Source: Prolixibacteraceae bacterium
GTDB taxonomy: Bacteria; Bacteroidota; Bacteroidia; Bacteroidales; Prolixibacteraceae
Reading direction: 5' to 3'
DNA: 43,463 nt
Assembly: GCA_018648265.1 (NCBI GenBank)
Contig: JABGRN010000042.1
Location: 1-43,463, forward strand
Notes under the pieces: model-generated
What the model was told of the DNA's origin: nothing
The model's database searches: none
What the model saw: only the letters and a program-made list of their open reading frames with translations
In this document: positions 9,541-17,802 of the stretch, one piece after another
Numbering within the stretch: the first letter of the stretch is position 1
How the letters are laid out: each line of letters opens with the position of its first letter
Position numbers and translations under genes: made by a program

Positions 9541-10811
9541 TTAAATTTTTATTTAAAGGAATATTAAGAGACAGAAGCCGAAGTTTATTACCGGTAATTA
9601 TCGTCTCAATTGGTGTACTTCTGACCGTGTTTTTGAGTGGCTATTTCACCGGTGTTTTTGGCGATATAATCGACATTAATGCAAAATTTACTTCGGGGCA
9701 TGTTAAAATAATGACACGGGTTTACGCTGAAAACAAAGATCAGGTACCAAACGATCTGGCTTTAATGGAAGTTGGTGAACTAAAAACTAAACTGAATTTA
9801 GAATATTCGGAAATGGAGTGGGTGTCAAGAACCCATTTTGGAGGTTTAATTGATGTACCCGACGAAAATGGTGAAACCAGGGCGCAAGGTCCTGCAGCAG
9901 GACGGGCAGTTGATTTATTCTCTCCAGAATCGCAGGAAATAGAACGAATGAACATCGGCAATTCTGTAGTAAAAGGTGTAATTCCAACAAAATCGGGAGA
10001 AGCAATTATTAGTGATGATTTTGCCGAACGGTTTAGTGTGAACATTGGCGATGAAGTAACGCTTTTTGGCTCCACAATGAATGGTAGTATGATGTTTCAT
10101 AATTTTATTGTTAGCGGCACAATTCGTTTTGGGCCGGCAATGCTCGATCGTGGGGCAATTATTATTGATATTACCGATGCACAAATGATTCTCGATATGG
10201 AAGATGCTGCCAGCGAAGTTTTAGGTTATTTCAAAGATGGATTATATGATACTGAAAAAGCAGGTTTAATTTCGGCTTCATTCAACGAAAAATATAGTAA
10301 TGTAAATGATGAATTTTCTCCTCAGATGTTTAAACTCGAAGAGGATGCCGGGCTTGACGAATATCTTATGTTGGCCGATTCGATGAGTGGTGTTATGATT
10401 ACATTTTTTATTATCGCAATGTCTATTGTATTATGGAATACCGGATTACTGGGAGGTTTACGAAGGTATTCCGAATACGGGATCCGCTTGGCTTTGGGTG
10501 AAGAAAAAAAGCACATTTTTAAAACAATTATTTATGAGGCCATTTTAATTGGATTACTTGGTTCAGTTATCGGAACCATACTTGGAATAAGTCTTTCGTA
10601 TTACGTCCAGGAAACGGGCATTGATTTTAGCAATATTATGGAAAATACAACCATGATGTTTCCACAGGTATTTAGAACTTTAGTAAAACCAGCACACTTT
10701 TTTATTGGTTTTATTCCGGGTTTATTTGCAGTAGTTTTAGGAAATGCACTTGCCGGATTTGCGATATACAAACGCAAAACAGCACAATTATTTAAAGAAT
10801 TGGAAGTATAA
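9537..10811 (+). CDS. FtsX/MacB-type ABC permease, second subunit
   Basis: A 424-residue permease with an N-terminal helix (about 13-38), a periplasmic domain (about 40-275), then a helix near MSGVMITFFIIAMSIVL, a helix in the segment after GIRLALGEEKKH, and a last helix near FFIGFIPGLFAVVLG. The cytoplasmic loop GLRRYSEYGIRLALG corresponds to the coupling region of FtsX-fold permeases (RRxxEIGIxxAxG). The C terminus FKELEV lacks the usual P-x-ALKG ending. It overlaps the first permease by four bases and precedes the LolA-like gene by 47 bases. Confidence 0.9.
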   Translation: MIKFLFKGILRDRSRSLLPVIIVSIGVLLTVFLSGYFTGVFGDIIDINAKFTSGHVKIMTRVYAENKDQVPNDLALMEVGELKTKLNLEYSEMEWVSRTHFGGLIDVPDENGETRAQGPAAGRAVDLFSPESQEIERMNIGNSVVKGVIPTKSGEAIISDDFAERFSVNIGDEVTLFGSTMNGSMMFHNFIVSGTIRFGPAMLDRGAIIIDITDAQMILDMEDAASEVLGYFKDGLYDTEKAGLISASFNEKYSNVNDEFSPQMFKLEEDAGLDEYLMLADSMSGVMITFFIIAMSIVLWNTGLLGGLRRYSEYGIRLALGEEKKHIFKTIIYEAILIGLLGSVIGTILGISLSYYVQETGIDFSNIMENTTMMFPQVFRTLVKPAHFFIGFIPGLFAVVLGNALAGFAIYKRKTAQLFKELEV

Positions 10812-10858
10812 AATTCAATGGTACAGATTTTGAAATGTTATATAAGAAACTAATAATC

Positions 10859-11596
10859 ATGAAAAAAAACATAAGCATATTAATCTCAATCCTGTTTTTT
10901 ACCACTATTGGCTTTGCTCAAACCGCCGATGAAATTCTTGATAAAGTAGATAAAAACATGTCGGCTGAAAACCGAATCATAGAGTCGTCGATGATAATTC
11001 ACGGAAAAAGAAACAGTCGGACAATGACTTCAATTTCGTATTCGGTTGGAGATAAACAATCGTTTACAGAATACTTGTCGCCGGCACGTGAGGCAGGGAC
11101 AAAAATGCTGAAATTAGAAAATCAATTGTGGATTTATTCGCCGTCAACCGATCGCACCATTCAGATTTCGGGACACATGTTGCGTCAATCGGTAATGGGT
11201 TCAGATCTTTCGTACGAAGATATGATGGATGATCGAAAACTTAAAGATGTTTATTCTTCAACAGTTATCGGGGCAGAAGAAATTGAGGGTAGAAAAACAC
11301 ATGTTCTCGAGTTAACAGCAAAGGTTGAAAACGTTTCGTACCATTCGCGAAAATTGTGGGTTGATGCTGATTATTTTGTACCAATGAAAGAAGAGCTGTT
11401 TGCAAAAAGCGGGCAATTACTTAAACAAACAACTTTATCGAATATTAAGAAAATAGAAGGTCGTTGGTTTCCTACAAAAATGGTTTATAAAGACATGTTA
11501 AAACAGGGCGACGGTACCGAGTTTATTATTAACGATATTAAATTCAACCAAAAAATTCCTGAATATATTTTTACGAAGGCGGCTTTAAAGCAATAA
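10859..11596 (+). CDS. LolA-like outer membrane lipoprotein-sorting protein
   Basis: I start this at MKKN (10859), because the signal peptide (about 1-21, ending GFAQ) then begins correctly; the ATG at 10835 would add eight residues. The mature protein of about 225 residues matches the 'outer membrane lipoprotein-sorting protein' family (PF17131-type): DEILDKVD at its start, then WIYSPSTDRTIQISG, RQSVMGSDLSYEDMM and WVDADYFVPMKEELFAKSG. These are LolA/LolB-like half-barrel proteins carrying hydrophobic cargo across the periplasm. As last gene of the TetR/beta-barrel/ABC module it probably shuttles a lipid or lipoprotein between the FtsX-type complex and the outer membrane. It is distinct from housekeeping LolA. 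Confidence 0.88.
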   Translation: MKKNISILISILFFTTIGFAQTADEILDKVDKNMSAENRIIESSMIIHGKRNSRTMTSISYSVGDKQSFTEYLSPAREAGTKMLKLENQLWIYSPSTDRTIQISGHMLRQSVMGSDLSYEDMMDDRKLKDVYSSTVIGAEEIEGRKTHVLELTAKVENVSYHSRKLWVDADYFVPMKEELFAKSGQLLKQTTLSNIKKIEGRWFPTKMVYKDMLKQGDGTEFIINDIKFNQKIPEYIFTKAALKQ

Positions 11597-11598
11597 TG

Positions 11599-11811
11599 GT
11601 AACTACTCAGGTATTTAATTTAATGATATTAAAATAATTAGATAATCCTATTCCACGCAAAGGACGCAAAACAAAAAGAACGCTAAAGTCGCAAAGAGTT
11701 CACAATATGCGCTTTGCGTACTTTGCGTAAGAATTTTGCACTCTTTGCGAGAAATGTATATATGATTGACATTTAATATATTATCTAAATCTGGACTACC
11801 TGAGTAGTTAC
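11599..11811. mobile_element. MITE-like element with 15-bp perfect inverted ends
   Basis: GTAACTACTCAGGTA (11599-11613) is repeated as an exact reverse complement at 11797-11811. The heptamer AATAATG flanks the unit on both sides (11592-11598 and 11813-11819), with one extra A on the right, as a target duplication would. The 213-bp unit has no coding capacity. Its interior carries several GCAAAG/CTTTGCG tracts in both orientations, able to fold back. The left flank includes the TAA stop of the LolA-like gene. It fills most of the gene-free interval 11597-11919. A non-autonomous transposable element is the simplest reading; the matching transposase is not in this window. Confidence 0.65.
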
Positions 11812-11919
11812 AAATAATGAAGATGAAAATTATTTATTATTTCGTAAATAATACAATGTTTAGTTATCGCTTTTTAATCATTACGTATTACCAACATATA
11901 ACCAAAATTAAGAAACAAG

Positions 11920-12651
11920 ATGAAATCGTATAAATTTATTTTATTTTTCATTATTATTTTAACCTCTTGCATTAATAAACCTCAAAATACTACATCTGAA
12001 AATAATGAATCGTCGAATGATAGTATTCAAGTAATTAAAGAACCGTACAAAAACAATCCTAATGTGGTAGAATACGAAATTCCTGTATTCAAAGGCACGA
12101 AAATGAGGCATGGAATTCAAAATCGATTTTATCTTCATGGAAGTCTGTATTCCCAAATTCCTTATGTTTATGGAAAAAGGGAAGGCACGGCGTTTACTTA
12201 TTACCCTTCGCATTCTGACATCAAACCCGCGGTTTGGAAAGAACAACCATACGTAAATAACGAGCTTAACGGAATTTGCAAACGCTATCATGAAAACGGC
12301 AAACTTCAGGCTGAATACGAATACAAAAACGGACTACCCTCAATTGGGATGAAAGAGTTCTATGAGTCTGGGAAACCGGTTAAACTACCCGACTTAATAT
12401 TAACAAAAAGCAGGATCGCTGATGGTTATTATATTTCAGCCCGTTTAGCTAATAATTCCAAAAAGGTTGATTTTTATATCGGTAATTTGGTTGAAGGAAA
12501 ATATTTACCTGAAGGTTTAAAAGGAATGCAGGTAAAAAACGGATTAGGCGAGATAGTAGTTTCTAACAGTTCAAAAAGCATAACTGTAAGCGCTGTTTAT
12601 ATAACACGATACAGGAATAAATGCATCATTTCAAAAACTATTAATTTGTAA
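11920..12651 (+). CDS. Lipoprotein with MORN_2-type repeats
   Basis: A 243-residue protein beginning with a lipoprotein signal (hydrophobic 6-15, lipobox LTSC, Cys17). A Ser/Asn-rich linker follows, then two or three repeats of the antitoxin/MORN_2 kind: YGKREGTAFTYYPS, NNELNGICKRYHENGKLQAEYEY and KNGLPSIGMKEFYESGKPV (about 85-155). The C-terminal part is beta-rich without a recognised domain. It probably sits in the inner or outer membrane facing the periplasm. The gene is monocistronic, between the MITE-like element and a bidirectional terminator. The function is unknown; the MORN_2 name refers to sequence repeats and does not imply toxin immunity here. Confidence 0.75.
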   Translation: MKSYKFILFFIIILTSCINKPQNTTSENNESSNDSIQVIKEPYKNNPNVVEYEIPVFKGTKMRHGIQNRFYLHGSLYSQIPYVYGKREGTAFTYYPSHSDIKPAVWKEQPYVNNELNGICKRYHENGKLQAEYEYKNGLPSIGMKEFYESGKPVKLPDLILTKSRIADGYYISARLANNSKKVDFYIGNLVEGKYLPEGLKGMQVKNGLGEIVVSNSSKSITVSAVYITRYRNKCIISKTINL

Positions 12652-12691
12652 GTTATCAAACGTATTAAAGATTATTTCATTGAATAAAAAC

Positions 12692-12726
12692 AAAAGAATA
12701 GCTGCATAATTTGCAGCTATTCTTTT
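12692..12726. terminator. Bidirectional terminator
   Basis: A perfect 15-bp stem (12692-12706 with 12712-12726, loop TAATT) has A4 at its left end and T4 at its right, so it can act on both strands. It sits between the convergent lipoprotein gene and the symporter gene. Confidence 0.85.
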
Positions 12727-12746
12727 AATCTATTTCAAAATAAATA

Positions 12747-14408
12747 TTACCAGAAATAAGCGTAGAAAACCAATATGATTGTAATTATTATTACTGAATT
12801 AATTATATCCCAGTAATTGTACGACTCGCGGGTTTCAGCTCGTTGAGCCGCCGAAGCAGAACCCATTGTAAGGCCTGCAATTAGTGCCGGGTCTTTCTTT
12901 TTGGTAAAATAACTAATTACCACCATCGATGCAATTACAACAAAAAACAGGTAAATCTCATAATGCAACCAGTTATGCGAAAGGAAAATGGAATACAGTA
13001 ACGAATCTTCGCCAACTGAACCCGAGAAAACATTCAGCCCTAAACGGGTCATTCCTAAAGTAAAACCAATAACCAATCCCCAAATACCTGCGGCCGGTGT
13101 TGTTCGTTTTGAGACCACCCCAAGAAGGAATACAGCCGCAATCCCGGGAGCTAAAAGCGATTGTACATCTTGCAAATATTCATACAATACTTTTCCCAGC
13201 CCTTTCATTACGGGAATCCAGGCAATTCCCAGCATAACAATTACTACTGTTGCTATTCGGCCAACTGTTACATAATGTTTTTCAGATTTATTTGGTTTAT
13301 ATTTTTGATAAAAATCGATGGTAAACAACATTGCCGACGAGTTGAATAATGAAGCCAGCGAACTCATCAACGCAGCTAAAATACCACCAATAACCACTCC
13401 CTTAAAACCTATTGGAAGTAACTCTTTTACCATAGTTGAAAAAGCAGCATCGTTACTTGAAAGCGATAATAGTCCTTTCTGGTTTAATGCGTAAGCAATC
13501 ATTCCGGGGATTAAGAAAATGAAAACGGGAGTAAGTTTCAAATAAGCACCAAATATTGTTCCCCGGCGAGCTTGTTTCATATCTCGGCCTGAAAGTACAC
13601 GCTGTACAATAAACTGGTCGGTACACCAATACCAGAAACCGATGATTGCCGAACCGAGAATCACCCCAGTCCATGGGAAATCTATATCTTTAGGCGAGCG
13701 CATTAAACTGGTCATCGAATCGCCATGAACTGTTACATTTGCCCTGCAAATTTCCATCATTTCGTTCCAGCCCCCGATTTTTATAAGTCCCAGAACAAGT
13801 ACTGCAATAGAACCTATTAAAAGGATTGGAGTTTGCAAAACGGAGGTATAAAGCACAGCTTTCATACCTCCAAAAGTTGTATAAAGTCCTGTAAGTACAA
13901 CTAAACCTATTGCACTAACCCAAAAGAAATCTATATTATATCCCCAAAATGTTATAAAATCAATATCAAAAACATCTTTAAATACAACACCTCCGGCATA
14001 AACGGTAACTGCAACTTTCGTTAAAATATAACTTACCAAAGATATAATTGAAAGGAATGATCTGGCCTGTGAATTGTATCTGCGTTCCAAAAACTCAGGC
14101 ATTGTAAATACTTTACTTCGAGAATAAAACGGAACAAACAACCAACCCAGCATCAAAATCATCCAGCCGTGCATTTCCCAGTGTGCCATTGCCATCCCAC
14201 TTTCTGCACCTGCACCGGCTAATCCTACCAAATGTTCAGATCCAATATTCGATGCAAAAATAGATGCTCCAATTGCAATCCAGGTTGCGTCGCGACCCGC
14301 CAGAAAATAATCGGTAGTATTTTTGTCCTTTTTACGAATGACCCAAATAACAATTCCAACAAGGGCTAAAACAAATAGTCCGAGTACAATCCAATCGAGT
14401 GAAGCCAT
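12747..14408 (-). CDS. SGLT-type sodium/sugar symporter
   Basis: A 553-residue inner-membrane protein of the solute:sodium symporter family with about 14 helices. It is close to the SGLT branch: ASNIGSEHLVGLAG (52-65), MAHWEMHGW with the sugar-contacting Glu at 78, the SGLT signature YWCTDQFIVQR (260-270) and SLASLFNSSAMLFTIDFY near 353. Vibrio vSGLT, the galactose symporter, is similar in length (543). Given galactokinase, mutarotase and an MFS sugar transporter nearby, galactose or glucose uptake coupled to sodium is the likely job. It lies 265 bases after the MFS gene, with a terminator in between, so it is probably transcribed separately. Confidence 0.9.
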   Translation of the reverse strand: MASLDWIVLGLFVLALVGIVIWVIRKKDKNTTDYFLAGRDATWIAIGASIFASNIGSEHLVGLAGAGAESGMAMAHWEMHGWMILMLGWLFVPFYSRSKVFTMPEFLERRYNSQARSFLSIISLVSYILTKVAVTVYAGGVVFKDVFDIDFITFWGYNIDFFWVSAIGLVVLTGLYTTFGGMKAVLYTSVLQTPILLIGSIAVLVLGLIKIGGWNEMMEICRANVTVHGDSMTSLMRSPKDIDFPWTGVILGSAIIGFWYWCTDQFIVQRVLSGRDMKQARRGTIFGAYLKLTPVFIFLIPGMIAYALNQKGLLSLSSNDAAFSTMVKELLPIGFKGVVIGGILAALMSSLASLFNSSAMLFTIDFYQKYKPNKSEKHYVTVGRIATVVIVMLGIAWIPVMKGLGKVLYEYLQDVQSLLAPGIAAVFLLGVVSKRTTPAAGIWGLVIGFTLGMTRLGLNVFSGSVGEDSLLYSIFLSHNWLHYEIYLFFVVIASMVVISYFTKKKDPALIAGLTMGSASAAQRAETRESYNYWDIINSVIIITIILVFYAYFW

Positions 14409-14585
14409 AATTATATTTTGTAATGGTTAAAATTCGGTTTAATTTGACCCTGAAAATAATGCTTATTTTTGAAATTTTACTCCCAAAATTAAAATCATTG
14501 AAGATCATAAAAAATAATTCTCAGTTTTTTACCATTTCGTAATACTATGAAATATTTTTCAACACAAACAATCTACTTTAAACTA

Positions 14586-14620
14586 AAAAAAGCCACCCGC
14601 TGCTAAACGAATGGCTTTTA
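14586..14620 (-). terminator. Terminator after the MFS transporter gene
   Basis: On the minus strand AAAAGCCATTCG pairs with CGGGTGGCTTTT across an 8-base loop and is followed by a T run. It lies 54 bases beyond the MFS stop codon and separates it from the symporter gene. Confidence 0.75.
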
Positions 14621-14673
14621 TAATCCCGAATTGACTTATTCTAAACTCTGACTATATTAGTCTTAGAATCTTA

Positions 14674-15966
14674 TTAAATTGTAACTCCGTCGGCACGTTT
14701 TTTAACGTTACTACCAATAACAGCATAGAAAAGTAAATATCCCAAAGCAATCACAATTACCCAATAACTTGTGAGATAAGATGTCATATCGGCAACCATA
14801 CCTTGAACTAATGGTAGAAGACCACCACCAACAACCATGGTCATAAAAATACCAGACGCAGCAGCCAAATATTTTCCTAACCCCTCGACAGCAAGGTTGA
14901 AAATACTACCCCACATAATAGAAGTTGAAAGCCCTACCAACACCAACAACATGGCATTGATCGGTACATTTGCCAACCCAAAAGAAAGTGCACCTACTGC
15001 TGATCTTTGCAAAACAGGAAGACCGACCTGCATTGTTGTTGGTAATAAGATTGCTGCCAAAACTAATACAAGACCCAATAAAGAAGCAAAGGTAAGCATA
15101 GCTTTACTTGAAATTTTACTACCCAATGCTGCACCAGTTAATCGCCCTACTAACATTAATGCCCAATAAGTTCCGGCAACACTTCCTGCAATTGTTTTAC
15201 CTACTTCAGGAATATCAGAAAGCCAAAGGTTAAGCACGCCAGCTACACCAACTTCAACACCAACATAAACAAATATCGCAACTGCACCCATTACAAAATG
15301 TGAATATTTCAAGACACCAGACATAAGGTTTCTCATAGGTTCTGATGCATGTTCTATACCAGGTTCTGGTATTTTTACCATGGACATGACAACGAAAATA
15401 GTTGCAAAAATTCCCATTGCAATATACATTACCGGAAATACATCGGTAATTTTAGCACTAGCTGCTTCTCCAATTAAAATACCAACAAATGCAGGAGTAA
15501 AGGTTGCCATTACTGAATTGAATGAACCACCAACCTGTATAAGCTGGTTACCTTTATTACCGCCACCACCTAAAGTGTTAAGCATAGGATTAACCACTGT
15601 GTTTAACAAAGTCATTGAGAAACCAGCAACAAATGCACCTAACAAATAAACAGTAAATGCGGTTGTTTCACTTGCATACCCCGAAAGATATTGTATGCCA
15701 ACTCCCACAAAGCCAACTGCAATGGCAAGTAGAGCCGTTTTTTTATAACCAATGCGTTGCAACAAAATACCACCGGGGATACCCATAACGGCATAAGCAA
15801 TAAAGTTAGCGGCATTACCCAACAATCCTTGGAAGTTCGATACACCAAACTGATCTTTTAGTACTACACCCATTGGTGCAGCCAGATTGGTTACAAATGC
15901 GATCATACCAAACAGTAGGATCATCATAATAATAGGCACCGTGTAATTTTGTTTTGTTGTTGTCAT
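14674..15966 (-). CDS. FucP-type MFS sugar transporter
   Basis: A 430-residue, 12-helix MFS permease of the FucP/GluP (fucose-galactose-glucose:proton) branch. The first helices contain APMGVVLKDQFGVSNFQ and GNAANFIAYAVMGIPGG, followed by RIGYKKTALLA, the loop between helices 2 and 3. The sixth-to-seventh helix loop is short (EPGIEHASEPMRN, about 205-217). Context with galK and galM favours galactose or glucose as substrate. Its upstream region holds an element like the galK operator, so it probably belongs to the same GntR regulon. Confidence 0.88.
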   Translation of the reverse strand: MTTTKQNYTVPIIMMILLFGMIAFVTNLAAPMGVVLKDQFGVSNFQGLLGNAANFIAYAVMGIPGGILLQRIGYKKTALLAIAVGFVGVGIQYLSGYASETTAFTVYLLGAFVAGFSMTLLNTVVNPMLNTLGGGGNKGNQLIQVGGSFNSVMATFTPAFVGILIGEAASAKITDVFPVMYIAMGIFATIFVVMSMVKIPEPGIEHASEPMRNLMSGVLKYSHFVMGAVAIFVYVGVEVGVAGVLNLWLSDIPEVGKTIAGSVAGTYWALMLVGRLTGAALGSKISSKAMLTFASLLGLVLVLAAILLPTTMQVGLPVLQRSAVGALSFGLANVPINAMLLVLVGLSTSIMWGSIFNLAVEGLGKYLAAASGIFMTMVVGGGLLPLVQGMVADMTSYLTSYWVIVIALGYLLFYAVIGSNVKKRADGVTI

Positions 15967-16338
15967 AATAATTTTCTTTTTAAAAATTGATATTAGTAAG
16001 TATTTAGATTTTTTATAATGCTAATATTAACGCCAGTTTGGAAGGTACAAATATTAATAGTCATCTTAATTCTATTAGTCATAATTTTGATAGCGAATTA
16101 AATAAACTTATCCCAAAAAAATCCGACAAGTTAAATATTTCGACCTCAAAGTTAAAATATCGAATTTAATACCGAACTTTTAGAAGTATTTTTTTCTTCC
16201 ATTGTTTTCACAATCAACATATAAAACTTATTTGCTGAATATATACTCCATAGTTTTTATAAAACTGTTCAAAAAAAGCACCAATTGCTTCACTAAAACA
16301 TAAAATTAAGCTTTAAACAAGTTCGCTAATTTTAGCTC
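15967..16338 (-). promoter_or_regulatory. MFS promoter region with operator-like element
   Basis: No gene is visible in these 372 bases. Position 16040-16054 (GGAAGGTACAAATAT) matches 13 of 15 bases with the galK operator/promoter segment at 17732-17746, and 16040-16048 matches 17722-17730 in 8 of 9. On the minus strand it gives AATATTTG (16048-16055), one base off the TAnnTTTG -7 box, followed by the repressor-like sequence. Just upstream two copies of TAnTAGTCAT lie at 16055-16064 and 16073-16082, 18 bases apart. The rest is AT-rich with nothing recognisable. Confidence 0.5.
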
Positions 16339-17628
16339 TTATAAATCAAGTTTAAAAGCCCCTTTTGCCCTGATAAACAATTTATGGCAAGTCCCTTTTC
16401 CATAAACATGTTCAAGTGTGTTAACATACTCGTCCAGTTTCTCCTGAGGAACAAATGCCTGGATTGTACCACCAAAACCACCTCCATGAACACGCCAAGC
16501 ACCCGAGCCTTTTAATACCATTTCACTAAGAGCCAATGCCAAAGAAACTACCTGCTCGTCTTTATGAACTACATCAAAAATATTTTGGTTGTACATGTAT
16601 GAACTGTATCCCGATTCAACAACCATTTTCAGGAAATCATTGAAATCGTTGCTTTCGAGTGCTGCAACCTGGTCAACCACACGTTGATTATCTCCCTGGA
16701 AATGATATGCACGTAAGATTGCCCTATCACCAGTTTTTTGACGAATAGCTGGTATTTCTTCTACAATCTGTTTTAGTGTAACTTCCCTTAAAACTTTTGC
16801 GCCCAGTACCGCTGCTACCGATTTCATTTCAGTAGGCAAAGATGCATATTCAGCTTGTGAAGCGGCATCATCGTGGCCTCCGCCTACATCGGTAATAACC
16901 AACGAAAATCCCGTTGAAACAAAATCAAAATCAACTTCTTTTACAATAGGATTGGCAGGATCTTTAAAATCGATGGTAATTAATCCCCCCACTGAACAAG
17001 CCGTTTGATCCATTAAACCGCACGGTTTCCCAAAGTAGTTATTTTCGCTCCACTGACCAATAATTGCATTTTCAACAGCCGACATTTTACCATCATTAAA
17101 AAGTTCGTTAATAATAGTGCCAACCAATACTTCAAACGAAGCCGAAGAGCTTAAACCGGAACCTTTAGGCACACGTCCGTCTATGCAGGCATCGAAACCA
17201 CCAATTTTGTATCCGTTCTGTTTCATTTTAGCCGCAATACCTTTTACCAACGATGTAGCAGTATAATTTTCAGCTTCATTTGGTTTGAAATCAGAAAGTT
17301 CAACCTGGAATTCAGGGTAACCGGCAGATTTAATCCGAATTGTATTTGTACCATTCCTGGCAGCAACAGCAATATTATCCAGATCGACTGCACCTGCAAG
17401 TACCCGCCCAAAATTATGATCAGTATGATTACCGCCAATTTCTGTGCGTCCGGGGGAGCTAAATAGCTGAACATTATCTGTTCCAAAAGTTTCTTCAAAA
17501 TTTTCCATCAGATCTCCATATCTTGAAGACTGTTCTTTTAATACCGCCGGATCTGTCCCATATAATTCCTGAAACAAAGGATTATTTCCGTTTTTAATTT
17601 TCTCAATTAAACTTTTAATTTTTGTCAT
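16339..17628 (-). CDS. galK: Galactokinase (GHMP family)
   Basis: A 429-residue kinase that phosphorylates galactose at C1 with ATP. All three GHMP motifs are present: SPGRTEIGGNHTDHN (58-72), GSGLSSSAS (156-164) and VHGGGFGGT (about 380-388). The sugar-binding motif departs from the classical GRVNLIGEHTDYN: the Glu that contacts galactose in human and E. coli GalK is Asn67 here, while Arg61, His68 and Asp70 remain. The GGNHTDH form occurs in a distinct anaerobe-type galactokinase branch, so the function is probably kept. At 429 residues it is longer than the usual 380-390. It sits between the GntR regulator and the MFS gene, with a two-repeat operator over its promoter. Confidence 0.9.
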   Translation of the reverse strand: MTKIKSLIEKIKNGNNPLFQELYGTDPAVLKEQSSRYGDLMENFEETFGTDNVQLFSSPGRTEIGGNHTDHNFGRVLAGAVDLDNIAVAARNGTNTIRIKSAGYPEFQVELSDFKPNEAENYTATSLVKGIAAKMKQNGYKIGGFDACIDGRVPKGSGLSSSASFEVLVGTIINELFNDGKMSAVENAIIGQWSENNYFGKPCGLMDQTACSVGGLITIDFKDPANPIVKEVDFDFVSTGFSLVITDVGGGHDDAASQAEYASLPTEMKSVAAVLGAKVLREVTLKQIVEEIPAIRQKTGDRAILRAYHFQGDNQRVVDQVAALESNDFNDFLKMVVESGYSSYMYNQNIFDVVHKDEQVVSLALALSEMVLKGSGAWRVHGGGFGGTIQAFVPQEKLDEYVNTLEHVYGKGTCHKLFIRAKGAFKLDL

Positions 17629-17720
17629 AATTTTTTATTGATGTCGTTTAATATTACTACTATTTTTTAGGCAATTTAGATTTGTTCCGACTTAAAAAAA
17701 ATGCCAATTACCATTCCAAC

Positions 17721-17767
17721 TGGTAGGTACTGGTAGGAACAAATATAAATTTTATATTTACGTTCAA
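17721..17767 (-). promoter_or_regulatory. galK promoter with overlapping operator
   Basis: On the minus strand TTG (17765-17767), a 17-base spacer and TATATTTG (17740-17747) form a Bacteroidota promoter. At and downstream of the start point is a direct repeat, on the plus strand CTGGTAGG-TA-CTGGTAGG (17720-17737), with a 10-base period of one helical turn. The reverse complement CTACCAGTACCTA matches 12 of 13 bases with 18870-18882 before the GntR gene. A repressor bound here would block initiation. Confidence 0.65.
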
Positions 17768-17802
17768 ATTCCCTGAAATGATGTTACAAAACATTTTTGC
17801 TG

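Noticed and set aside
11641-11760. Possible CRISPR-like GCAAAG/CTTTGCG repeats
   Set aside because: The units are short, irregular in spacing and in both orientations; they form a foldback core rather than a direct-repeat array, and no cas gene is present.
14409-14500. GntR operator upstream of the sodium symporter
   Set aside because: No sequence close to CTACCAGTACCTA is found there.
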